Shown: positions 9,260 to 18,214, numbered from the stretch's first letter. The stretch: 64,000 bases of DNA from Rhizomonospora bruguierae (GCF_018397995.1 NZ_BBQH01000025.1:1-64000), one strand, 5' to 3'. Notes: a model not told the origin generated them from the sequence alone. Made by a program: numbers and translations.

Positions 9260-9417
9260 AGGCGTACTCCTCAGAACAATGTCCAACGATGTCGGCGGGC
9301 AGCAAAGCCCGGTTGAGTGTAAAAGGCGCAGAGCGCCGCCGACCCGCCGGGGCCGCGAGCGGAGCGACGTCAGGACGCCACTCGCCCACGGCCCGGCAGC
9401 ACGCCGGCGCGCTGTTG

Positions 9418-9491
9418 TCGGGGTGGCGGGATTTGAACCCACGGCCCCTCGCTCCCAAAGCGAGTGCGCTACCAAGCTGCGCCACACCCCG
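9418..9491 (-). tRNA. tRNA-Pro (UGG)
   Basis: On the minus strand the acceptor stem CGGGGTG pairs with CACCCCG. The anticodon stem CTCGC/GCGAG frames the loop TTTGGGA, giving anticodon TGG. The T arm GTGGG-TTCAAAT-CCCGC is standard. No CCA is encoded after the discriminator base. Confidence 0.96.
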
Positions 9492-9591
9492 CCGCGACGG
9501 TCAGTGTAAGCGCTACCGTCCCGGGGTGCCGAGCCACCCACGGGCACGACATTCAGTAGGCTAGTGTGACGCCGGCCGGGTGTCGGCGTAC

Positions 9592-9665
9592 GCGGGCGTA
9601 GCTCAATGGCAGAGCTTCAGTCTTCCAAACTGACGGTGCGGGTTCGATTCCCGTCGCCCGCTCCA
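9592..9665 (+). tRNA. tRNA-Gly (UCC)
   Basis: The acceptor stem GCGGGCG pairs with CGCCCGC. The anticodon stem TCAGT/ACTGA frames CTTCCAA, giving anticodon TCC. The T arm holds GGTTCGATTCC. CCA is encoded at 9663-9665, unlike the neighbouring tRNA-Pro. Confidence 0.96.
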
Positions 9666-10074
9666 ACGGCCTCCGGCCCAGGTCAGAGGTTGCATCCCCC
9701 GATCCTGGGCCTCCCCCGCTCCGGTCTTGCGGGCCATTAGCGGCTCTGCCCGCCCCTGCGCCGCGCCTGCCGGGCGATCCGCCGGTCCATAGCCGAGGCG
9801 GCCCGCAAGCGGGCCGCGCCGGCCCGGTCCCGGCCTGCTGCCGACCTCCGACCGGCATCGGCCGGGCCGGCCGGCCACGCTTGGGGACGACACGATCAGA
9901 AGACCTCAGGGCTCCGCCCGAACCCCGGCCCTCCTCAGAGATGCCGGGGCGGATCACCTCGCCGGGCACCACAAGGGCTACCAGCCTCCCCGGACGGTCT
10001 ACGACTGCCCGACGAGGAGATCCGCTCAGCTTTCAGGATCTGCCGCCTTTCTACCTAACGGCGGTTCTTGCGGT
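9666..10074. other. 409-base stretch without a convincing gene
   Basis: Open frames here are low-complexity and Arg/Pro-rich on both strands, with no ribosome binding site or known motif. The stretch joins the tRNA-Gly gene to the decayed MerR-VOC gene. I see no copy of the tRNA 3' end that would mark an attachment site. Confidence 0.6.
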
Positions 10075-10442
10075 TCAGCTCTGATCGAGGTCGATGTAGT
10101 TGCCGCTCGGGTCGAGCAGGCAGGACGATCGCGGCTTCCACGGCCGCTCGACGGGCGGGTATACCTCGTTCGCCCCGGCATCGAGCGCCCGCTGATGTGC
10201 TGAATCGACATCCTCAACGAGTAGGCCGAACCGCTGGACTCGACGGGCATTTCAAGCTGGCGCAGTGCGCGGATCAGTCGGGCCTGTTCAACCTGCTCCG
10301 GTCGGTAGCGGCGGTACCCGGTAACTGGGTCGACGCAGGCGGGCAGCAGGATGCCGACCTCGTCGTAGTGCCGCAGTGCCGTGATGGACAGGCCAGAGAC
10401 GATGGCGAAGCCGCCGATGCTCAACAGGTGATCCGTGCTCAC
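10075..10442 (-). pseudogene. decayed MerR regulator with VOC domain
   Basis: From 10442 the minus strand encodes a MerR helix-turn-helix: LLSIGGFAIVSGLSITALRH, then RYRPEQVEQARLIRALRQLEMP. After about residue 67 the frame becomes meaningless. In a different frame the same strand encodes RFGLLVEDVDSAHQRALDAG, later LLDPSGNYIDLDQS and a stop at 10075-10077, which is the C-terminal end of a VOC (glyoxalase/bleomycin-resistance) domain. Full-length proteins joining these two domains exist in actinobacteria. The middle has been lost and the remaining parts are out of frame, so the gene is dead or survives only as a truncated DNA-binding protein of 138 residues. Confidence 0.8.
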
Positions 10443-10792
10443 CGCAACAGCATCGGGTCTCGGGCAACGCGAGAGTCAAGGACTTGCAGGCTCTAACTCT
10501 GATCAGCCATCCCCGATCTTGCTTCTACTCCAAGGCCATGGGCCATCCACGGGCCAGTAACCGTGGTGCATAGCGGGCACGAGCGGGCACGAGACGCAGG
10601 ATGCGGTTCCGGGAAGTATCCGGGCCTATCAGCGCCCCGGTAGCCGAGCTGGGTGGTCAGCCGGTGTGGTTGGAGGCACCGACGTGGCGCTCAACTTCGG
10701 CGGCGGCTGGTGCCCCTTTCCGCGTGATCGTTCGTCGTTATCGCCCGGACGGACGGTTACCTACGGCTACCACCGATGAGGAGGATGCCAGG
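10443..10792. other. 350-base intergenic stretch
   Basis: No gene is seen. It must hold the promoter of the PASTA-protein gene at 10793. Residues read in frame upstream of that GTG (from 10601) look non-coding. A ten-base tandem repeat, AGCGGGCACG, occurs near 10575. Confidence 0.55.
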
Positions 10793-11338
10793 GTGACTTA
10801 CCCGCAATACCCTTCTGATTCTGACCCCCAGCGCGGCCCCTCGTACCCGCCGCCGGCTCCTGCGGTTCACCCGGCCCCACCGGCATCGAGGTCGAACAAA
10901 CCTTTGCTGATCGGCATACTTGCCGGTGTCGCGGGGCTTGTCGTCGGCTGCTGCGGCGGCATTGGCATCGGCTCGAGCCTGAAGGACAAGCCCGCGGAGA
11001 AGGCCACCGCGTCGACGGCCGAGGCGACTACCGAGGCACCGGCGGTCGTCGCGGAGCCACCGGCTCCGACGCCCACGGCCACCACCCCGCCGACACCGCC
11101 GTCCACAACCGCGGCGGCGTCGGCCGTGATGCCGGACGTCGTCGGTCAGAACGCCGCCGTGGCGGAGGATGAACTCCGCCGGCTCGGCTTCACCAAGATT
11201 CAGCTCGGGTCGCAGGACGAGCACGACACCGTCGTCATCCTGGCGGCCAACTGGACGGTCACGAAACAGTCGACGGGTGCCGGTGAGCGAGTGCCGCTGG
11301 ACACCCTCATCGTGCTCACCTGTACGAAAAAGCGCTGA
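10793..11338 (+). CDS. membrane-anchored single-PASTA-domain protein
   Basis: 181 residues: a proline-rich cytoplasmic N-terminus, one membrane segment near residues 40-62 (LLIGILAGVAGLVVGCCGGI), a Thr/Pro/Ala-rich linker, and one PASTA domain (MPDVVGQNAAVAEDELRRLG) to the C-terminus. PASTA domains bind muropeptides or peptidoglycan in kinases and penicillin-binding proteins; here there is no enzyme domain, so a cell-wall sensing or anchoring role is inferred. GTG 10793 was chosen for the GAGGAGGA site eight bases upstream. Two cysteines in the membrane segment are not a lipobox. Confidence 0.85.
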   Translation: MTYPQYPSDSDPQRGPSYPPPAPAVHPAPPASRSNKPLLIGILAGVAGLVVGCCGGIGIGSSLKDKPAEKATASTAEATTEAPAVVAEPPAPTPTATTPPTPPSTTAAASAVMPDVVGQNAAVAEDELRRLGFTKIQLGSQDEHDTVVILAANWTVTKQSTGAGERVPLDTLIVLTCTKKR

Positions 11339-11414
11339 ACAGCGATCTGAACGGTCCCCGAAGCCCCGTTCACGATGGCTGCGGGGAAGCACCGCGGTCC
11401 CCGCTCCGGTCAGC

Positions 11415-12107
11415 TCATCCGGGCAACGGTTCGACCACCGCGTTCTCCCCGGGAATCCCGGATTCCCGGATCCGGAACCGGTCGGTGCCGGCGGGCCATT
11501 CCCGGAAACGTCGAAACGCCATCGGGATGCCGACCGCGACCGACAGATCCAGGCTGTCCATGACCTGTACATGCAGGTGCGGCTGGGTGGAGTTGCCGGA
11601 GTTTCCGCAGGCCGCAATGTGCTGGCCCGCCGTCACCCGCTCGCCGGGAGCCACCCGGATGGAGCCGGCTCGCAGGTGCACGAGGGCGGCGAATGCGTCG
11701 CTGTCCCGCAGCTTGATGATCAGATGGTTGCCGGCGATCGCGCTCGGGCCCTGCCGGGCCCGCGCCGCCTGGCCCAGCATGTACGGCACCAGGGCGAGCT
11801 GGGACCGCCGCGCTTCGTGGTCGATCTCGCCGTCGTGTGCCCGGACGACCACGCCGTCCGCGGGTGCCAGGATCGGCCGGCCGAAGGAGAAGAACCGTTC
11901 GGGCGGTTCGGTGGCCAGGAAGGTGCGCCAGTCCCGGTGCGGCGCGGTCCGCCGGCGATCGTCCACCCCGATGAAGTCGATGGCGTAGCGCTCGCCGAAC
12001 AGGTCCGACCCGTGGCTCGGGACCCGCCGCGCCGGGCTGTTCCGGGCTAGCCACCGGCCGGCGAACGGGAGCGAAAGGACGATCATCCGGGTCGGGCCGC
12101 CAGCCAT
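11415..12107 (-). CDS. M23-family metallopeptidase
   Basis: 230 residues matching the LytM/M23 zinc peptidase fold. His32 and Asp44 in HGSDLFGERYAIDF, and His177/His179 in PHLHVQ, are the expected zinc and catalytic residues; PADGVVVRAHDGEIDH and AGQHIAACGNSGNST are the usual core strands. M23 enzymes cut peptidoglycan cross-links. Oddly, no signal peptide or membrane helix precedes the domain, so either export uses another route or the protein works inside the cell. It is the last of a minus-strand series. Confidence 0.88.
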   Translation of the reverse strand: MAGGPTRMIVLSLPFAGRWLARNSPARRVPSHGSDLFGERYAIDFIGVDDRRRTAPHRDWRTFLATEPPERFFSFGRPILAPADGVVVRAHDGEIDHEARRSQLALVPYMLGQAARARQGPSAIAGNHLIIKLRDSDAFAALVHLRAGSIRVAPGERVTAGQHIAACGNSGNSTQPHLHVQVMDSLDLSVAVGIPMAFRRFREWPAGTDRFRIRESGIPGENAVVEPLPG

Positions 12108-12167
12108 GGGACCAGCCTAGGCGAATGGGTTTGGCGGATCTCCCCTGTGACCGGTGCCTGGCGGGCG

Positions 12168-12704
12168 TCACCGGCGCGGCGTTGCGTTGGCGAGCCGGAT
12201 CCCGCTGAAGCCGAGGGTGCTGCGCACCACCGCGTCCCACAGCGGCCAGAGGGTCGGCAGTACCCGAAGCTGGATGCCGGCCTGCTCGTGCAACGCGAAG
12301 AGGTCCCCTACCCGTTCGGGCGGGCCCAGCGGCTCGACCGGCTCCGTCGCGACAACGGCGTGGGGAACCGGGCTTCCGATCGGCGTGAACCGGTCGGCCG
12401 GCAACCGGTAGGCGAACAGCCGCACCGTCCGCATCGCCGCCAGCCACTTGTACTCGATCGCATGCACCCGCGTGCCGCCACCCGGGCCGATAATGCGTGC
12501 CTGGTCCGCCGCCGACGACGTTCCGGTCGCCCACGCCATGGCCCGCGGGCACTCCCGCGGAAACCAGTAGTCCGGTGCGCGGGTGTGGTCCACCGCCCAC
12601 ACGTACGCCTCGGACTGTCGCGCCGTGGCCGCCACGTGCGGCACGAAACGTGTGATCGCCGGGTCCTCTGAGAAGTGCAGGACCTGGCCGGGCGCGGGAC
12701 GCAT
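12168..12704 (-). CDS. DUF6886-like hypothetical protein
   Basis: 178 residues with the start VLHFSEDPAITRFVPHVA, then AYVWAVDHTRAPDYWFPRECPRAM. This pattern is that of a small family of unknown function (I recall it as DUF6886). The region RVHAIEYKWLAAMRTVRLFAYRLP is also well formed. No enzyme motif can be assigned. ATG 12704 gives the expected N-terminus. Soluble. Confidence 0.75.
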   Translation of the reverse strand: MRPAPGQVLHFSEDPAITRFVPHVAATARQSEAYVWAVDHTRAPDYWFPRECPRAMAWATGTSSAADQARIIGPGGGTRVHAIEYKWLAAMRTVRLFAYRLPADRFTPIGSPVPHAVVATEPVEPLGPPERVGDLFALHEQAGIQLRVLPTLWPLWDAVVRSTLGFSGIRLANATPRR

Positions 12705-12745
12705 CGCCCCTGTCTACACCCCGGCCGGGCGCGGCGGCGGGCGGG

Positions 12746-13177
12746 TCAGCGGCGGCGCCGGCCGGCGAGGAGGTCGTCGAGGATCAGACCGATGCCGATC
12801 CCGAGCATCCAGACGTCCTTGCTGATCGCGATGCCCTGCTCGGACGGCTTCACGCTGCCCGGTCGGCGCAGCGCGGGCGTGCGCAGGTACATGGTCAGGA
12901 GGCCGCCGGCGAACGCGGCGAGCCCGGTACCGGCGAGCAGGCCGGGGACGACGGGCGCCAGCAGCGCGCCGCCGAGGGTGATCTCGGCGGTGGCGAGCAG
13001 GCGCAGGAACCGCCGCGGCGGGAGCGCCTTGAGCTGTGGGAAAGCCTGCGCCGCGGCGCCCTGGAGGCCGGTCGCCTGCTCCTCGCCGGCCCGCCATTTC
13101 TCCAGGCCGGTGCTCAGGATGTAGGCGCCGGTCGCCACGCGCGGCGGCACCTGCTCGGGCGTGACGGACAGTCTCAT
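12746..13177 (-). CDS. DoxX-like membrane protein
   Basis: 143 residues with a predicted four-helix layout. Segments such as LLATAEITLGGALLAPVVPG, LLAGTGLAAFAGGLLTMYL and ISKDVWMLGIGIGLILDDLL resemble DoxX-family proteins. The N-terminus (GAYILSTGLEKWRAGEEQA) is an amphipathic start common in this group. ATG 13177 is favoured over 13201 because GGAGG lies just upstream of it. Function unknown. Confidence 0.75.
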   Translation of the reverse strand: MRLSVTPEQVPPRVATGAYILSTGLEKWRAGEEQATGLQGAAAQAFPQLKALPPRRFLRLLATAEITLGGALLAPVVPGLLAGTGLAAFAGGLLTMYLRTPALRRPGSVKPSEQGIAISKDVWMLGIGIGLILDDLLAGRRRR

Positions 13178-13387
13178 GATGTTCCTCCGCTTCGCGGGCA
13201 CCGGTGCCGTGCGCCCCGCGGGTCAGGCCGGTAGATCGGCCGGTGAGCTGGCTGGTGAGCCGGGGCACCGTGGTACGGGCCGATACCCGTGGCAGCGCGA
13301 TCCAACGGTTCGGGCGGCCCCGGTTTTGCGGCATTGACCGCGGGTAGTCCAACCGTGACAGCGGAAAGCAGAGAAGGGAGTGGCCTG

Positions 13388-13648
13388 ATGGCCAAGAAGT
13401 CCTCTCAGCAGACCAAGGTCAGGCCCGAGCAGCTTCGCGCGATGAAGACCGGCGAGATCGTCGAGGTCGCCCGGCAGGCGGGGATCAGGAATCCGGAGAA
13501 GATGAACAAGGATCAGCTGATCCAGGCGCTCGGCGGTGGGGGCGCGAACTCGTCCCAGCCGGGGCGCAATGGTGGGCGCGGTGACCGGCCGCCGCCGAAG
13601 GGCTCGAGCCCGCAGGAGTGGAAGAACATTCCGGGCAACCAGAGCTGA
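13388..13648 (+). CDS. small Rho_N-like domain protein
   Basis: 86 residues. The first half is a helical Rho N-terminal-type domain (LRAMKTGEIVEVARQAGIRN, then EKMNKDQLIQALGG), a fold used by small nucleic-acid-binding proteins. The second half is a Gly/Pro/Arg/Asn-rich tail ending SSPQEWKNIPGNQS. It is very basic. The start has a GGGAG site a few bases upstream. Two hairpins follow the stop. A role in nucleic-acid binding or stress is inferred from the fold only. Confidence 0.8.
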   Translation: MAKKSSQQTKVRPEQLRAMKTGEIVEVARQAGIRNPEKMNKDQLIQALGGGGANSSQPGRNGGRGDRPPPKGSSPQEWKNIPGNQS

Positions 13649-13654
13649 CCTTCC

Positions 13655-13680
13655 GCCGCCCGCCTCCCCCAGCGGGCGGC
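13655..13680 (+). terminator. hairpin after Rho_N-like gene
   Basis: GCCGCCCGC (13655-13663) pairs exactly with GCGGGCGGC (13672-13680) across an 8-base loop, starting seven bases after the stop at 13648. No T-run, as is usual for actinobacterial terminators. Confidence 0.6.
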
Positions 13681-13761
13681 ACCACCCCCCATCCGCATAC
13701 CGGACCGTGCTGGCCGGGGGCGGGTGGTCGCCCGCTCCTCGTGCAGCCGGCCATGATCATC

Positions 13762-13795
13762 CCGGGCGGGAGGGGCGTTGGCTCCTCCCGCCCGG
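13762..13795 (-). terminator. hairpin between convergent genes
   Basis: CCGGGCGGGAGG (13762-13773) pairs exactly with CCTCCCGCCCGG (13784-13795) across a 10-base loop. It lies seven bases beyond the stop of the oxoamine synthase gene and may also end transcripts from the plus strand. Confidence 0.65.
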
Positions 13796-13802
13796 ACCGG
13801 GG

Positions 13803-15059
13803 TCACCCGCTGGCTCGCACGCCCGCCCGGCCTCGTGTCTGCGCCGGTATCCGTGGCGCGTCCGGGGCCCGCCTGAGGCAGCCGCCGGCGGCCAGGTCGT
13901 CCAGCGCGGCGAGCAACCGGTCGACCTGGTCGTCGGTGTGCGCGGCGGTGAGCTGGACCCGGAAGCCGACCTCCGAGCGGGGTACCAGCGGGTAGCCGGC
14001 GACCGTCACGTAGATGCCGCGGCGCCACAGTTCCATGGTCACCTCCGGCAGGTGCTGCTCGGCGGCCAGGGGCAGCTCCACGATGGGAGTGCCGAGCACG
14101 TTCGGCGTGTCCAGCCGCAGCGATCGACAGCGGTCCAGCAGCCGGGCGGTGTGCCGGTAGAGGGTGGCCCGCAGGTCGTCGCCGCGCCGATCGTTGATGT
14201 CCAGGCCGGCGAGGGCGCTGGCCAGCGAGGCGGTCGGCGATGGCCCACTGTAGAGGTACGGGGCGGCGGCGAACTTGAGGTGCTCTTTCAGCGTGGTCGG
14301 CAGGGCGAGGAACGCCAGCAGCGACGAGTACGCCTTGGAGAAGCCGCCGACGAGCACCAGGCCGTCGTACCCGAGACCGGCGTAGCGGATCGCGCCGTTG
14401 CCGCGCCGGCCGTAGGGCGAGGACTCGTCCGGGTGCCGCTCCCCGATCACGCCGAAGCCGTGGGCGTCGTCCACGTAGAGCAGTGCGCCGTGCCGCGCGC
14501 AGATCGCGGCCAGCCGGGACAGATCGGGCAGGTTGCCGGTCATGCTGTTGACGCCGTCGAGGCAGACCAGGCGGGGCTCGTCGGCGGGGGCGGCGCGCAG
14601 CAGGCGGTCCAGTTCGTCGGGGTCCTCGACGCGGAAGCGCAGCAGCGTGGCGCCCAGGCCCCGGGCGTGGACGGCGCCGTCGTAGATGGTGCGGTGGGCG
14701 TGGCGGTCCACCAGCACGGTCCCGCGACCGGCCAGGACCGGGATCACGGACAGGTGGATGTGCGTGATGGTGGGCAGGAGCAGGGTGTCGGGCGCCCCGA
14801 GCAGGTCGGCCAGGCGCTCCTCGATGGACACGTACGCGCGGGGGCTGCCCAGCAGCCGGGACCAGCTGGGGTGGGTGCCCCAGCGGCGCACCGCGTGGTC
14901 TATCGCGGCCGCGACGCACGGGTCCAGGTCGAGGCCGAGGTAGTTGCAGGAGGCGAAGTCGACCAGCCAGTGGTCGCCGATCCGGATGGCCCGGCCGGCG
15001 ACCTCGTCGATCACCGCGTCGAGCATGGGCAGGCTGCGGAGGGCGTGGAGATCGGTCAC
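13803..15059 (-). CDS. stand-alone alpha-oxoamine synthase (PLP enzyme)
   Basis: 418 residues of the PLP-dependent alpha-oxoamine synthase family, which joins an acyl-CoA to an amino acid with loss of CO2 (BioF, Kbl, HemA, serine palmitoyltransferase, CqsA). The pyridoxal lysine is Lys242 in GGFSKAYSS; YVDDAHGFGVIGE holds the PLP-binding Asp and His. The N-terminus WLVDFASCNYLGLDLDP is typical. No biotin, threonine or haem genes are nearby, so a normal biosynthetic role is not supported by context. It follows a GGDEF/EAL gene after 17 bases, so both are likely on one message. GTG 15059 has no strong ribosome binding site, so translational coupling is plausible. Confidence 0.88.
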   Translation of the reverse strand: MTDLHALRSLPMLDAVIDEVAGRAIRIGDHWLVDFASCNYLGLDLDPCVAAAIDHAVRRWGTHPSWSRLLGSPRAYVSIEERLADLLGAPDTLLLPTITHIHLSVIPVLAGRGTVLVDRHAHRTIYDGAVHARGLGATLLRFRVEDPDELDRLLRAAPADEPRLVCLDGVNSMTGNLPDLSRLAAICARHGALLYVDDAHGFGVIGERHPDESSPYGRRGNGAIRYAGLGYDGLVLVGGFSKAYSSLLAFLALPTTLKEHLKFAAAPYLYSGPSPTASLASALAGLDINDRRGDDLRATLYRHTARLLDRCRSLRLDTPNVLGTPIVELPLAAEQHLPEVTMELWRRGIYVTVAGYPLVPRSEVGFRVQLTAAHTDDQVDRLLAALDDLAAGGCLRRAPDAPRIPAQTRGRAGVRASG

Positions 15060-15076
15060 ACTTTAATTGTCTGATC

Positions 15077-18000
15077 TTATGCCGCGATCTGCTCGTCCAA
15101 AAGCCAGCGAGTCGCGTCGCGATACGCCATCGGGCGGGCGAACAGGTAGCCCTGCCCCGCCTCGCAGCCCACCGCGGCGAGCAGTTCCCGGTCCTGCGAC
15201 TGCTCGACACCTTCGGCCACGACGGACAGTCCGAGCGTGTGCGCCATGCTCACGATCGCCTCCACCAGCGCCCGCTGCCGGACCGAGGTGGTCATGGTGT
15301 CCACAAAGGTCTTGTCAATCTTCAGCACGTCCGCCGGCACCTGGCGCAGGTAGCTCAGCGACGAGTACCCGGTGCCGAAGTCGTCGATCGCGATCCGCAC
15401 GCCGCGCTCGCGCAGCCGGGCCAGCCCGGTCCAGACGTCGTCCTCGTCCCGCAGCAGCAGGCTCTCCGTGATCTCCAGCATGAGGCTGGCCGCCGGCAGG
15501 CCCCGCTCGGCGAGCTGACCGAGCACCGAGTCGATGAAACCCGGGGAGCGGAACTGCCGGGCCGAGACGTTGACGCTCAGGTACGGCACCCGCTCGCCGG
15601 TCGCGTCCCGCCAGCGTGCGGCGGCGTCCAGCGCCTGCCCCAGCACCCAGGCGCCGAGCGGCACGATCAACCCGCTCTCCTCGGCGATGGGAATGAACTG
15701 GTCCGGCGGGACGAGACCGCGGTCCCGGTGCGGCCAGCGCAGCAGCGCCTCGAAGCCGGCCGGCGACCCGGTAGCCAGGTCCACGATCGGCTGGTAATGC
15801 ACCTGGAACTGGTCCTCGGCCAGCGCCCGGTCCAGCGCGGCGCGCAACTCCATCCGCTCGCGCACGGCGGTGTGCAGGGCGGTCTGGAAGCGGCGCCAGC
15901 CGCCCTTGCCATCCGCCTTCGCCAGGTACAGCGCCAGGTCGGCCTGGCGCAGCAGGTCATCGGAGTCGATCGCCTCGCCGGTGGTGGCCACGCCCACGCT
16001 GACCGCCCCGCCGACCGCCCGGTCGCCCAGCTCGAACGGCTCGCCGAACGCCTCGGAGATCCGCTGCGCCACCCGCTCCACCGCCGCCGGGTCGGCCACG
16101 TCCTCCACCAGCACCGCGAACTCGTCGCCGCCGAGCCGGGCCACGCTGCCGTCCGGTACCACGATGGCGCTCAGCCGGCGGGCGGCGGCGACCAGCAGCC
16201 GGTCCCCGGCCTCGTGACCGAGCGTGTCGTTGACGACCTTGAAGTCGTCCAGGTCCATGAAGAGCACGCCGACGATGGCGCCGGTCCGGCCCGCCCGGGT
16301 CACCGCCTGCTCGAGCCGCTCGGCGAACAGCGCCCGGTTCGCCAGACCGGTCAGCGAATCGTAGAAGGCCCGGTGCACCAGTTCGCGTTCCAGGCTGCGC
16401 CGCTCCGTCACGTCGTGCAGGGTCAGCACCAGCCCGCCGACGGTCTCGTCGGCGCGTAGATCCCGGCAGGAGACCTCGGCCTGTAGCTTGCGCCCGTCGG
16501 CGCGGACCATCGTCCAGTCCTGCCGCTCCCGCTGCGCCGGCTCGGCCGGGTCCGCGCCGCTCGACACCGCCGCGCTGACCGGGTCCGTCCAGCGCACGGT
16601 GTCCAGGTACTCCTGCGCCGGTACCCGGCCCGCCGCCTCGACCAGGTCCACCACCGGCCGGCCGACCAGCGCCGCGTCGAACACCGCCGCCGCGGACGGG
16701 CTGGCGTACCGGATCCGGTCCTGCTCGTCGAGGATCAGGATGACGTCGGCGGTGTTGTGCACCAGGGTGCGGAAGTACTCCTCGCTGCGCTGGCGGTTGA
16801 TCTCGGTGGTCAGGGCGATCCGGTGGCGGGCCAGCGCGGCCTGGCCGGCGAGCACCTCCAGCGCGTCCTGTAACGCGGTCAGGTCCCGCTCGGCGGCGGC
16901 GACCAGCAGCGCCCCGGTGGGGCCGCCGCCGCCGGCCTGCGGGCAGACCAGGGCCAGCTCGAACCCGGCCAGTTCGGCGGCGAGCGGCGCGGGCAGCGCC
17001 CGGGTGTAGACCAGGTGTGGAGCGTCCGCGGCGTCGGCCGGGACGGCCCCGCCGAGCTGGTCCACCTCGAGCTGGTGTACCCGGTGCCCGCCGTGGGCCG
17101 GCAGCAACCGGGCGACGGCGTCCCGCACCGCGGCCTCCACCTGCTCCACGTCAGTGGAGGTGAGCAGGGCGGCACCCGCCCGGCGCAGGGCGCGCTCGCG
17201 CGACAGCGCCTGCCGGTGCACCGCGAGCACCCCCGAGAGCCGGGTCAGCACCAGCAGGAACATGGCGGCGGAGAACAGCGCGATCACGCCGCCGTTGCGC
17301 ACCTCGCCGCGCAGCGCCTGCACCCCCAGCAGCGCCGGTGCGATCAGCGTGGACGCGGTCAGCGCCAGCAGCCGGGCGCGGGACAGCTCCCGCACGCGGA
17401 CCACCCGCGGATCGGTCAGCTCGACCATCGACGGGTGCAGGGCCGCCGCCCCCACGCCGGCGTAGAAGGCGATCCAGAGCAGATCCACCAGCCGGCCGGT
17501 CTCCCACTCGCCGGAGAGCTGGCCGGCGGCGTAGACCACGTCGGCCGCGAGCAGGCCCGCGCCGCCCAGGCCGAGCAGGGCCACGGCCGGGGTGACCCGC
17601 ACCGCGGTCAGCAGGCGGAGGATCACCGCCAGGTTGAGCACGTCGATCAGCGGGTACGCGGCGGAGATCAGCTTCTGCCCGGCGGTGAGGCGCGGGTCGC
17701 TGACGTACGGGGTGACCAGGTAAATCCAGGACAGCAGGGCGAGGCCGGCGGTGAGGATCAGCGCCTCGATCGTGCTGGCCCGGCTCATGCCCGACCCGGC
17801 GTACCGGTTCAGCAGCAGCAGCGAACCGACCAGCAGCGGCGCGAACACCAGCAGGTAGATGCCGTCGGCGACGGACGGGAAGGGATTCTTCCGGCCGAGC
17901 ATCTCGATCACGCTGTAGGCGGTGTCCCCGGCGATGAAGGCGAACAGGCCGGCCGACATCAGTGCCCAGGGCAGCGGGAGCCGTGGCCGGTTGCGCCAGG

Positions 18001-18214
18001 CGCCGGTGGCGACCGCGGCGGCGGCGCTGAGCCCGATGAGCGCCCAGGTGACCACCTGCCACCGGGGTAGCGCGAACATGACCACCGTCAGCAGGGCCAT
18101 CCAAAGGCCGTAGCCGGCCAGGAGGGTGCTGCCCGGCCACCGGGACGGGCCGAGCGGCACGCCATGGACGAGGTCCATCGCGCGCCGTTGCGAGCGCCGC
18201 ACCGCCAGGCTCAT
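15077..18214 (-). CDS. membrane-bound PAS-GGDEF-EAL c-di-GMP enzyme
   Basis: 1045 residues. About ten hydrophobic helices fill residues 30-325, then come a poorly defined region (about 340-480), a PAS domain (about 485-600; FRTLVHNTADVILILDEQDR), a GGDEF domain and an EAL domain. The cyclase motif is intact (GGDEF at 695-699 in RLGGDEFAVLVEDV), and so is the phosphodiesterase motif (EAL at 822-824; also DDFGTGYSSLSYL and LKIDKTFVD). It can thus in principle both make and break cyclic di-GMP, with the membrane and PAS parts as sensors. It starts an operon with the oxoamine synthase and is divergent from a GNAT gene. Confidence 0.95.
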   Translation of the reverse strand: MSLAVRRSQRRAMDLVHGVPLGPSRWPGSTLLAGYGLWMALLTVVMFALPRWQVVTWALIGLSAAAAVATGAWRNRPRLPLPWALMSAGLFAFIAGDTAYSVIEMLGRKNPFPSVADGIYLLVFAPLLVGSLLLLNRYAGSGMSRASTIEALILTAGLALLSWIYLVTPYVSDPRLTAGQKLISAAYPLIDVLNLAVILRLLTAVRVTPAVALLGLGGAGLLAADVVYAAGQLSGEWETGRLVDLLWIAFYAGVGAAALHPSMVELTDPRVVRVRELSRARLLALTASTLIAPALLGVQALRGEVRNGGVIALFSAAMFLLVLTRLSGVLAVHRQALSRERALRRAGAALLTSTDVEQVEAAVRDAVARLLPAHGGHRVHQLEVDQLGGAVPADAADAPHLVYTRALPAPLAAELAGFELALVCPQAGGGGPTGALLVAAAERDLTALQDALEVLAGQAALARHRIALTTEINRQRSEEYFRTLVHNTADVILILDEQDRIRYASPSAAAVFDAALVGRPVVDLVEAAGRVPAQEYLDTVRWTDPVSAAVSSGADPAEPAQRERQDWTMVRADGRKLQAEVSCRDLRADETVGGLVLTLHDVTERRSLERELVHRAFYDSLTGLANRALFAERLEQAVTRAGRTGAIVGVLFMDLDDFKVVNDTLGHEAGDRLLVAAARRLSAIVVPDGSVARLGGDEFAVLVEDVADPAAVERVAQRISEAFGEPFELGDRAVGGAVSVGVATTGEAIDSDDLLRQADLALYLAKADGKGGWRRFQTALHTAVRERMELRAALDRALAEDQFQVHYQPIVDLATGSPAGFEALLRWPHRDRGLVPPDQFIPIAEESGLIVPLGAWVLGQALDAAARWRDATGERVPYLSVNVSARQFRSPGFIDSVLGQLAERGLPAASLMLEITESLLLRDEDDVWTGLARLRERGVRIAIDDFGTGYSSLSYLRQVPADVLKIDKTFVDTMTTSVRQRALVEAIVSMAHTLGLSVVAEGVEQSQDRELLAAVGCEAGQGYLFARPMAYRDATRWLLDEQIAA

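Noticed and set aside
9592-10074. Integrated element at the tRNA-Gly gene
   Set aside because: No integrase, no repeated tRNA 3' end and no foreign-looking genes follow; only one decayed regulator.
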